In this document: in pieces, positions 1-5,711 of the stretch
Numbering within the stretch: the stretch's first letter is position 1
How the letters are laid out: every line of letters begins with the position of its first letter
Origin: an uncultured bacterium
Lineage (GTDB): Bacteria > Planctomycetota > UBA1135 > GCA-002686595
Length of the DNA: 6,784 bases
NCBI GenBank assembly: GCA_913058555.1
Contig: CAJXRJ010000419.1
Coordinates: 1-6,784 of the forward strand
Direction of reading: 5' to 3'
The notes under the pieces: generated by a model
The model's database searches: none
Seen by the model: only the letters and a program-made list of their open reading frames with translations
What the model was told of the DNA's origin: nothing
Position numbers and translations under genes: made by a program

Positions 1-49
1 ACGAGATCATGCCTAGTCTCGTGGGCTCGGAGATGTGTATAAGAGACAG
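1..49. other. Illumina Nextera i7 (P7-side) adapter, not biological
   Basis: Positions 1-7 (ACGAGAT) are the 3' end of the P7 oligo. Positions 8-15 (CATGCCTA) match the Nextera i7 index N706. Positions 16-30 (GTCTCGTGGGCTCGG) are the Nextera read-2 sequence, and 31-49 (AGATGTGTATAAGAGACAG) are the 19-bp hyperactive Tn5 mosaic end. Genomic sequence starts at 50. An open frame across this junction gives the artefact peptide SLVGSEMCIRDR, which recurs in protein databases and is not a protein N-terminus. Confidence 0.99.
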
Positions 50-473
50 AGGCCAGGGCGCGCTCGGACACGGTCTGGCCTCTCCCTTTCGCCGCTTCAC
101 GCTCCGCGCGGTCGGCTTCGATGGCTTCGTGGTCCATCTCGGCGATGAGATCGACGGTCTTCTCACCCAGGCCCAGGGCGAAGGTGCGGTCGTAGCAGCG
201 CACGACGGCGAGCTGGCGTTTTCCACCCAAGGGAAGCACATCGAGGATGCGCATGTCGCGCTTGGCCGCGCGGTTCTGAATGGACCCCATGACGACCTTG
301 CGGAAGCCAAAGGCCATGGCGGCGATGGCGGCCAGCAGAACGGCCACCACTCCCATGAGCCAGGTGAGGTCGGGGCCGCCGGCGAGGGTCGTTTCGGCGC
401 CCCCTCCAATGGAACGTCCGGCGGCTGCGGTGCGCTCGAGCAGAGCGAAGGATGTGGGGAGGATCTGATGCAT
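50..473 (-). CDS. fliO: Flagellar biosynthetic protein FliO, 3'-truncated by the contig edge
   Basis: FliO is a small bitopic inner-membrane protein of the flagellar type III export apparatus that assists assembly of the FliP/FliQ/FliR gate. The frame read from the ATG at 473 is open for 141 codons to the adapter junction. The first 35 residues are short and Gly/Ala-rich. One transmembrane helix spans about residues 37-57 (LTWLMGVVAVLLAAIAAMAF), followed by basic residues (FRK). The FliO-type cytoplasmic domain lies at about 74-113: LDVLPLGGKRQLAVV, then DRTFALGLGEKTVDLIAEMD, matching the family pattern (LPLG-K-LAVV-V-DR-LLG). A charged, helical Glu/Arg/Ala tail begins before the cut. The start is supported by the sigma-54 promoter at 511..527, whose predicted transcript start (about 500) leaves a 27-nt leader with no clear Shine-Dalgarno sequence. 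fliP, fliQ and fliR would be expected downstream, off the contig. The gene has no stop codon in the window. Confidence 0.82.
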
Positions 474-510
474 GGGATGGGGCGCGGAGGACCCGCACTC
501 CAGCCCCGTT

Positions 511-527
511 CGCAATGCCCGTGCCAA
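511..527 (-). promoter_or_regulatory. Sigma-54 (RpoN) -24/-12 promoter of fliO
   Basis: Read on the minus strand this is TTGGCACGGGCATTGCG. It matches the sigma-54 consensus YTGGCACG-N4-TTGCW at every position except the final W, with the obligatory GG and GC separated by exactly 10 bp. With the -12 C at position 512, transcription would start near 500, 27 nt before the fliO ATG at 473. Sigma-54 control of flagellar hook-basal-body and export genes is common in many bacteria and needs an NtrC-family activator such as FlrC or FleQ. Orientation, spacing and the adjacent gene all agree. Confidence 0.85.
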
Positions 528-642
528 CCGCGTTATCTGCCCCCTGGGCACTCCTTGCGCGCAATTTCTTCCACCGAGCGTCGCGAACCCCGACACCGCC
601 TGTCGGGAAAGGCGACACGCCGATGGGGAGTGCCGAATTCTG

Positions 643-660
643 GCCCCAGGCCCCTGGGGC
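643..660. promoter_or_regulatory. Perfect 8-bp inverted repeat; candidate activator or operator site
   Basis: The sequence is GCCCCAGG-CC-CCTGGGGC, two perfect 8-bp arms around a 2-bp centre. It lies about 143-160 bp upstream of the predicted fliO transcript start, a usual distance for an enhancer bound by a sigma-54 activator. It is also 48 bp upstream of the ATG at 709, where it could be an operator or a 5'-leader hairpin (7-bp stem, 4-nt loop). There is no T-tract on either side, so an intrinsic terminator is unlikely. That it is a dyad is certain; its role is inferred. Confidence 0.45.
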
Positions 661-708
661 GATCCCTCAAGAGTTCATGGGGGTTGGTCGATTCGCACCC
701 ATAGAGAG

Positions 709-2259
709 ATGTCAGTGAAGAAGCGCAACCTCCTGATCACCGCGGCAGCCATGGGGCTCGTCGTATTCGGCCTGTGGCAGGCCCGGCCCCGATCGCTCGG
801 CGGCCCCGGGGATTCCGTCATAGCGTCTCTACCGGCCTCCCCCATCGAAGGGCGCACCGAGGCACTCCTCGTCCCGGTACGACAGGTCCCGCTGCCCACC
901 GGGAGCAACAGCATGGGCGAGTCGGCCGAGGCTCGGATCCACGGTCCACGTATCACGGGCCAGGTCACGTCCGACGACCCGACCCTAGACCTGACGAAGG
1001 TGCGCGTCGCCGCGACGCCGGCGGCCGACATAATCGCATCGCATTTCGCAGGCAAGCTGCGGCGACTCAACCCAGCCCGCTACGGGTGGGTCATCGGATC
1101 GTGCGATGCCGAGGGCCGATTCGCGCTCGAGGAAGGCCTCGACCTAGAGGTTCAGTACCACGTGACCGCCGCGGGGCACGGTGCGGTCTCCCGGACGAAC
1201 TGGGGGACCTCGGTCGGTGCCGGCGACGAGGTGACTCTCCCCGTGGAGACGTTGTTCGGCATCGAAGTCCTCTTTGTGGATGAGCTGCAGCGAACTTGGC
1301 AGTGGCCAGATCGCTCTGGACCGCCGTGCGGCATTCACGTCAATGGCCCCCACGACGCCGCCTCGCGACCGAGCCCCGTGGCCCTCGCCTTGCACGGCCT
1401 GCCGTCTTGGGTCGAAGGCACCGGCATGCTGAGGTGCTACAGAATGGGCGATGGCGACCGCCGCCTGACGATCTACGCCTACGAGCCCCACGACCAGCCG
1501 CGATTGGCAGTACCGGAGCGCCTTGAGCCCGTTCGGCACGGACTGCGTCGCATCAAGCAAGTGGTCCCCGGCGCAGGCATCGCCTACCCGCCGGTGACCG
1601 TGGTGATCCCGGAAGGCCTCCTCGAGCTCATGCTCGGAGACCAAGACCGGCTCTCCATCCGATGGATGGTGGAGTTCAGTCGACAGGACACGTCCACGAA
1701 CTTCGGGTTCCGGCCGTGCTTCGAGCGGGGCAAGAACACTTGGACGACCACCAGCCTTCCACCAGGGAAGTACACGGCCCGATTCCACATCACGATGAAC
1801 CTGCTCGCGGGGCTCTCCATGAGCCCTGACGCCAAGGGCTTCTGCTTCCGCGAGGAGCTGGAGCTCAGCAAGGACGGCACAACCCTGTACGTACCCAACG
1901 TGTCCTACGCCACCGTCGAGGTCACCGAACTGGCGAAGCACGCGGGCAAACACGCCAGCTTCGCCAACGCGACGCTCACCGGCTCCGCCATAGGCTCCGG
2001 CAAGCAATTCGCACGGTTCGAAGGACCCCCCTACCGGATCCCCGTCCTCTGGGATGCAGAGAAGCACCCTCAGCCGTCGTGGGAATTCGCGCTTTCAGTC
2101 CCGATCGGCCCGAACGGTCCGCTGAGCGTTCTCAGCCTCGTCGGTCAGGATGGATCAGAGACACTTGAGCTCCGCCACGGGCAGAACGTGAGGGTCACGC
2201 CGCGGGCCGCCGCAGCCGAAGTGGCCGCCGAGATGGGACCCGAAGCCGTCGCCCGCTGA
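709..2259 (+). CDS. Membrane-anchored beta-sandwich protein of unknown function, tandem paralogue 1
   Basis: I do not recognise this protein. From the ATG at 709 it has 516 residues. An N-terminal KKR is followed by a hydrophobic helix at about 8-24 (LLITAAAMGLVVFGLWQ) with no clear cleavage site, so it is probably a signal anchor with the bulk in the periplasm. Residues 81-200 (RITGQVTSDDPTLD, CDAEGRF, VTAAG, then GIEVLFVDE) resemble a carboxypeptidase-regulatory-like Ig fold, common in planctomycete envelope proteins. A second beta-rich part at about 290-405 holds PPVTVVIP, FRPCFERGKNTW (334-345) and TMNLLAGLS. The C-terminal part begins at RFEGPPYRIPVLWD (436). Cys132 and Cys207 are shared with the next gene. 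GTG at 715 is an alternative start: GAGAG at 704-708 is better spaced for it, and it would begin (M)KKRN. The gene lies 22 bp before its paralogue, probably in one transcript. No catalytic motif is visible; a structural or binding role is a guess. Confidence 0.85.
   Translation: MSVKKRNLLITAAAMGLVVFGLWQARPRSLGGPGDSVIASLPASPIEGRTEALLVPVRQVPLPTGSNSMGESAEARIHGPRITGQVTSDDPTLDLTKVRVAATPAADIIASHFAGKLRRLNPARYGWVIGSCDAEGRFALEEGLDLEVQYHVTAAGHGAVSRTNWGTSVGAGDEVTLPVETLFGIEVLFVDELQRTWQWPDRSGPPCGIHVNGPHDAASRPSPVALALHGLPSWVEGTGMLRCYRMGDGDRRLTIYAYEPHDQPRLAVPERLEPVRHGLRRIKQVVPGAGIAYPPVTVVIPEGLLELMLGDQDRLSIRWMVEFSRQDTSTNFGFRPCFERGKNTWTTTSLPPGKYTARFHITMNLLAGLSMSPDAKGFCFREELELSKDGTTLYVPNVSYATVEVTELAKHAGKHASFANATLTGSAIGSGKQFARFEGPPYRIPVLWDAEKHPQPSWEFALSVPIGPNGPLSVLSLVGQDGSETLELRHGQNVRVTPRAAAAEVAAEMGPEAVAR
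1264..1299 (+). repeat. Near-identical 36-nt segment shared with 2834..2869
   Basis: These 12 codons encode EVLFVDELQRTW in both tandem paralogues. The two DNA copies differ at only two third positions (1272 C versus 2842 T, and 1296 T versus 2866 A), leaving 23 consecutive identical bases (1273..1295 and 2843..2865). Another conserved stretch, PPVTVVIP, differs synonymously in 6 of 8 codons. The low silent divergence is therefore local. A second exact 20-nt match lies at 1720..1739 and 3290..3309, within codons for FERGKNT. Confidence 0.8.
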
Positions 2260-2281
2260 GGGACAGCCCCAGCCCAACCCG

Positions 2282-3787
2282 ATGCCTCGAACCATGGATA
2301 AGAAGCACCGTTCTGGTCTGGTGGCCGCGGCCGCAACGGGTCTGGTCGCGATCGGCATTTGGCTGGCCGTGCCGGACTCCCTAGGCGGTGTCGTGGCCGC
2401 GTCCATTCCGGACGGCCCGACGGATCCGTCCATGGGCGCGGAGCTCGTGGCGGTCTCCGATGGCCGCTGGAAGTCGAACGCCAAGAACGACACCCCGGGT
2501 AGCACGGACCGCGCCCTGCGCATTACGGGCCGCGTGACGTCGGACGATCCAACCCTCGATTTCACGAAGGTCCGGGTCGCCGCGACCCCATCCGGGGTCA
2601 TGCTCTCGCTGAACTTCGACGGGGCGGACCGGGTCGCTCGTCCAGAGGCTTATGGGTGGGTCATCGACACCTGTGATGCAGACGGGGAGTTCGTCCTCGA
2701 GGAGGGCCTCGACCCGGGCACGCGCTACTGCGTAACCGCTGCGGGGGACGGTTCCGTCTCTCCGACAGACTTCAGGACAACGTTCAGGCCGGGCGACGAC
2801 GTCACCCTCAGGCTTGACCCCCTTTTTGGGCTCGAAGTCCTTTTTGTGGATGAGCTGCAGCGAACATGGGAATGGACGGATCACTACTCCCCGCCGTGCA
2901 GCGTGTTCCCGACGAACCGGTCCACGGAACGCGCAACTCCCAGCCACGTGGCAATCGCCCTTCTCCGTTTGCCGCTCTGGTTTGAGGGCGAAGGGACCCG
3001 GCGCTACTACGCCGTCAACGAACCAGGCCTCGACCTGACGGTCTACGCCAGATCTGGGTGGGATACGCCCCCCCTGAAGTTCCAAGAGAAGCTCACTCCC
3101 GTTCGCGGAGGGCTCCGAAGGATCAAGAAGGTGATCCCCGGCGCGGGCGTCGTGCACCCTCCCGTCACCGTCGTCATCCCCGACGGGCTCCTGGAGCTCA
3201 TGCTCGGTGAGGAGGACACGCTCTCCATTCATTGGATGCTCGAGCTCGAACGCCAGGGCAAGTTCGCACAGTTCGGGTTCAGGCCCCGATTCGAGCGGGG
3301 CAAGAACACCTGGACCACGACGGATCTTCCGCCGGGAACCTACATCGCTCGGTTCCACGTCACGATGAACCTCCTGGCGGGCCTCTCCCTGGACCCCGAC
3401 AAACCGGGCTTCCACTACCGCGAAGAGTTCGAGCTCGGCGAGGAGGGCACGACCCTGTACATGCCCAACGTCCCCTTTGGCACGATCGAGCTCACCGGCA
3501 TGGGGAATCGTCTAGCCAAGCAAAACACCGTGGTGGCCACGAGGTTTGGGGGCCCGACCTCCGGCTTCGTCCGCTTCGACGGTCCCCCCTACCGCATCCC
3601 CATCCTCTGGGACCCCGAGGTTCAACCCGACCGTCCCTGGACGGTCTCCGCCCTGACGCCCAACGGCGACATCGACTTCGTCGGTGAAGACGGCTCGGAG
3701 CTCATCGAGTTCCGCCAAGGCGGGAACGTCCGGGTCACGCTGCCGCCTGCCGAGCCGGCGCGGCCCGCCGGAGCCCTCGCGCGCTGA
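2282..3787 (+). CDS. Membrane-anchored beta-sandwich protein of unknown function, tandem paralogue 2
   Basis: This 501-residue protein is a paralogue of the gene just upstream, roughly 55-60% identical by manual alignment over nearly its full length. It has the same plan. Basic residues (KKHR) and a hydrophobic helix at about 13-29 (GLVAAAATGLVAIGIWL) are followed by a variable linker. The regulatory-like beta-sandwich starts at RITGRVTSDDPTLDFTKVRV (residue 80), with CDADGEF and LFGLEVLFVDELQRTW (181-196). Then come GLRRIKKVIPGAG, PPVTVVIPDGLLELMLG, FERGKNTWTTT, TMNLLAGLS and a C-terminal GPPYRIPILWD segment. Cys131 and Cys206 match Cys132 and Cys207 of the copy upstream. ATG at 2282 or 2294 could be the start; neither has a good Shine-Dalgarno sequence, and 2294 (MDKKHRS) aligns better with the paralogue. 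The 22-bp gap suggests co-transcription and possibly translational coupling. The most divergent parts are the linker after the helix and the region at about 207-265. Function unknown. Confidence 0.87.
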   Translation: MPRTMDKKHRSGLVAAAATGLVAIGIWLAVPDSLGGVVAASIPDGPTDPSMGAELVAVSDGRWKSNAKNDTPGSTDRALRITGRVTSDDPTLDFTKVRVAATPSGVMLSLNFDGADRVARPEAYGWVIDTCDADGEFVLEEGLDPGTRYCVTAAGDGSVSPTDFRTTFRPGDDVTLRLDPLFGLEVLFVDELQRTWEWTDHYSPPCSVFPTNRSTERATPSHVAIALLRLPLWFEGEGTRRYYAVNEPGLDLTVYARSGWDTPPLKFQEKLTPVRGGLRRIKKVIPGAGVVHPPVTVVIPDGLLELMLGEEDTLSIHWMLELERQGKFAQFGFRPRFERGKNTWTTTDLPPGTYIARFHVTMNLLAGLSLDPDKPGFHYREEFELGEEGTTLYMPNVPFGTIELTGMGNRLAKQNTVVATRFGGPTSGFVRFDGPPYRIPILWDPEVQPDRPWTVSALTPNGDIDFVGEDGSELIEFRQGGNVRVTLPPAEPARPAGALAR

Positions 3788-3801
3788 TCGCTAGCCGCGA
3801 T
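3787..3801. terminator. Possible short bidirectional terminator hairpin
   Basis: ATCGC-TAGCC-GCGAT forms a 5-bp stem with a 5-nt loop exactly between the convergent stop codons (TGA ending at 3787; TAA, minus strand, at 3803..3801). The position suits a shared terminator, but the stem is short and no T-tract follows on either strand, so this is weak. Confidence 0.25.
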
Positions 3802-5402
3802 TAACGGAACGTGATGCCCGCGGCGGGGGTGAAGCCGAAGCTGGCCATGCCTTGGCTCACGTCCCGGTGCCACCCCTGGAAATACCAGGTCTCACCCGTC
3901 TGGGCGGGAACGGCGCCGAACCCCTGGGGTATCGCGCCCGTGTCGATGCGCAGATCGATGCGTCCCGAAGCATCGCTTGTAAGGATCTGCCCTGGCCCCA
4001 CCAGCCGACCGATCTGACCGCCAAGGCAAACGCCTGGGTTGCCGATGGGCGACGGCGGCGGGCCGAGCGTCTTGCTCATGACGAAGATTGCCGTGACGTT
4101 CGGCGGCAGGCCGGTGGACGTCAAGCGGACTGCGTCCCGGGAAACAGAGAAGGCGCCGGTCGCACGGACTTCGGTGAACGTCCCTGCCGACGTCACGGGC
4201 TGAAAGCAGAAGGCCACCGGCACGTCCAGGTCGAGCTCGTAGGCCCCGATGTCTGCGCCACCCGCGAGGCGCAATCGTCCGCGCTGGTCAAAGGGAAGGA
4301 AGCTCGTCAGTCCACCCGCATCGATGGCCGGGCTATCGAGGAGGAGCGGGAAGACCTCTGAGCCATTGGGGAAGGCCGTCAGGGGGCCGAGACGCGCATC
4401 GATGGGCGAAGCCAACGACCCCACCATGTCGCCAGAGACTCCGTTCACTAGCCCAGTCGCAGGGGAGGCGCTCTGGATCAGGTTGTTCCCGATGGAAATG
4501 AAGGACCCTTCGACCGCTGTGCCGCCGGCCGACGTCACGATGTTGTTCCTGAGCTCGAACGGCCGGCTATTGCCGTGCCGGATGCCGACGGTACCGCCCT
4601 CGATGGTGCTGCCCTCCACCAGGAACGAGTCGAAGTTAACACCGTAGGCCGGCGTGTCGATCCCAATGGCCGACGCCTGAATCGTAGAGTTACGAATCGT
4701 CGTCGCAGGCCCCAGAACCACCGCGCGCGGAAGCGATCCACCCTTCACCGTGCAGCCGTCGATGACGAACCCGTTCCCGCCGGACACCAGCGTACCACCG
4801 TAGTAGGCCGTGCCGCCCTCAAGGATGCTGTCGTAGATCCCGATTCGTACGCCGGGTGCACCGGAGCCGAAGCTGACCGTCAGGCGCCGAACGTTGTTGT
4901 CCGAGATCCTCGAACCGTAAATGAGTAAGGAGCCCGCGCCCGGTCTACGCCGAATGACGGCTATCTCGCCGTACGGAATCGCGTTGCCGTTGCCGGCTAC
5001 CGTCGCGTTGCGAAGGACCAGCGAATCCCCACTGAAGTTCTCCACCACGCCCTGGGCGCTGTTCTGGATGTATCCGCGCACCTCGAAGTTCTCGATGGTC
5101 ACTTCAGCTCCGTCCCGGACGCTCACTGCGCGCGGCAGGAACGACGTGGGACGCAGCACGAACGGTGCCGCTTCGTCACCGAGTACGGTTAGGTCCTTAC
5201 TGATGACCAGCGTCTCGCTGTAGGCACCGGCTGCGACTCGAATCACATCCCCCGGCGCAGCGGCTGTGATGGCCTCGTTGATCGTGCAATACGGTGCGGC
5301 AGCCGACCCGTTTCCAGCGGCGCACGAAGCGTTCGCATTCACGAAGAGGTCGCTAAGGGGCGCGGGTTGCGTGGCAGCCGCGAGCAACAGCATGAGAATC
5401 AT
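3801..5402 (-). CDS. Secreted right-handed beta-helix protein with choice-of-anchor-Q-like segment and C-terminal CLGG module
   Basis: This 533-residue exported protein was probably built for surface or extracellular binding. A short hydrophobic leader (MILMLLLAAATQPAP) precedes LFVNANASC (19-27) and a Cys27/Cys39 pair. The segment INEAITAAAPGDVIRVAAGAY is the usual first turn of pectate-lyase-like (PbH1) parallel beta-helices. Repeated rungs follow to about residue 330 (for example VLRNATVAGNGN, STIEGGTVGIRHGNS, LRNNIVTSAGGTAVEG). SPAIDAGG (357-364) through DIGAYE (384-389) is typical of choice-of-anchor-Q proteins. Residues 397-533 form a C-terminal module with FC (Cys399), VCLGGQIGRLVGPGQIL (Cys459) and GETWYFQGWHRD, also present in the gene at 5712. 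No polysaccharide-lyase catalytic set is evident, so I do not assign an enzyme activity. An AAGG (minus strand, 5414..5411) 8 nt before the ATG may be its Shine-Dalgarno. The leader lacks a basic n-region, yet Arg/Lys codons lie just upstream in the same open frame, with no ATG, GTG or TTG there. Confidence 0.9.
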   Translation of the reverse strand: MILMLLLAAATQPAPLSDLFVNANASCAAGNGSAAAPYCTINEAITAAAPGDVIRVAAGAYSETLVISKDLTVLGDEAAPFVLRPTSFLPRAVSVRDGAEVTIENFEVRGYIQNSAQGVVENFSGDSLVLRNATVAGNGNAIPYGEIAVIRRRPGAGSLLIYGSRISDNNVRRLTVSFGSGAPGVRIGIYDSILEGGTAYYGGTLVSGGNGFVIDGCTVKGGSLPRAVVLGPATTIRNSTIQASAIGIDTPAYGVNFDSFLVEGSTIEGGTVGIRHGNSRPFELRNNIVTSAGGTAVEGSFISIGNNLIQSASPATGLVNGVSGDMVGSLASPIDARLGPLTAFPNGSEVFPLLLDSPAIDAGGLTSFLPFDQRGRLRLAGGADIGAYELDLDVPVAFCFQPVTSAGTFTEVRATGAFSVSRDAVRLTSTGLPPNVTAIFVMSKTLGPPPSPIGNPGVCLGGQIGRLVGPGQILTSDASGRIDLRIDTGAIPQGFGAVPAQTGETWYFQGWHRDVSQGMASFGFTPAAGITFR

Positions 5403-5711
5403 CGGACGAGCCTTGGGTGGGATCAGGCACGCCCGTAGCGGCAGCCTGGTCCGGAGATACGAGCGAGGGGGCGCTACGAAGGCGCAGGGTGCCAGCCGGG
5501 AAGCGGGCGAGCACTACCCCATGCTGTCAGCTCCGCTAAGTCTCCGCCAGGGCCTTCTAACCCCCATCCCCCAGGGCAATCCCATCGCCGGCCACCTTTC
5601 CTGGAAACTTACTTGGCAGGCCGCAGGGTGCCAATTAGCGTCAGGAACGGCTGGGCTACGTATGGCGCGGGGCTCCAGCACACTTCTCCCCTCTCTGCCC
5701 TCCTCGAGAAT
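5403..5711. other. Divergent intergenic region with repeated and dyad motifs
   Basis: This 309-bp region separates two divergent genes whose products share a C-terminal module, so it should hold both promoters. It contains the exact 12-bp direct repeat CGCAGGGTGCCA at 5483..5494 and 5622..5633, and the dyad TTGGCA-N10-TGCCAA at 5613..5634. A weak -35/-10-like pair (TTGGCA, 17 bp, TAGCGT, 5613..5641) points towards the plus-strand gene, but its -10 matches consensus at only three positions. The frame upstream of 5402 is closed by a minus-strand TAG at 5516..5514. I see no additional gene here. Confidence 0.6.
5613..5634. promoter_or_regulatory. Candidate operator dyad TTGGCA-N10-TGCCAA
   Basis: Two perfect 6-bp arms (5613..5618 and 5629..5634) are separated by 10 bp, 78 bp upstream of the ATG at 5712. 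The right arm overlaps the second copy of the 12-bp direct repeat CGCAGGGTGCCA. An arm of this length with a free choice of spacing is expected about once by chance in a region of this size, so it is only a candidate. Confidence 0.25.

Larger units (their letters stand above)
474..708. other. Divergent intergenic region between fliO and the tandem-paralogue operon
   Basis: This 235-bp region lies between the divergent starts of fliO (minus) and the first paralogue (plus). It contains the sigma-54 promoter at 511..527 and three dyads: TGCCC-N3-GGGCA at 538..550, TGTCG-N7-CGACA at 601..617, and the perfect 8-bp-arm repeat at 643..660. I could not find a convincing sigma-70 -35/-10 pair for the plus-strand gene. 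The plus- and minus-strand frames that stay open across this stretch have no protein-like composition, so I read it as non-coding. Confidence 0.7.

Noticed and set aside
163..618. Minus-strand 151-codon open frame overlapping fliO
   Set aside because: It is a shifted-frame shadow of fliO, rich in Arg, His and Gly. The neighbouring frame from 473 has the transmembrane helix and FliO domain and fits the sigma-54 promoter.
9..704. Plus-strand 231-codon open frame beginning at the left edge
   Set aside because: Its first residues (PSLVGSEMCIRDR) are translated adapter. The rest lies antisense to fliO and runs into the intergenic region with no protein-like pattern.
472..708. N-terminal extension of the first paralogue from an ATG at 472
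   Set aside because: The extra 79 residues have no counterpart in the paralogue, cross the fliO promoter and lack protein-like composition. ATG at 709 (or GTG at 715) places the anchor helix at the N-terminus, as in the second copy.
1144..2067. Long minus-strand open frame (307 codons) antisense to the first paralogue
   Set aside because: High-GC shadow frame; the plus-strand frame has a paralogue preserved at the protein level, showing which strand is coding.
2381..3415. Long minus-strand open frame (344 codons) antisense to the second paralogue
   Set aside because: Same reason. It partly mirrors the shadow in the first copy only because the two genes are homologous.
3801..5402. Assignment of the beta-helix protein as a pectate lyase or other polysaccharide lyase
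   Set aside because: The fold signature is clear, but I could not identify a catalytic residue set, and the choice-of-anchor-Q-like end is typical of surface proteins of unknown activity.
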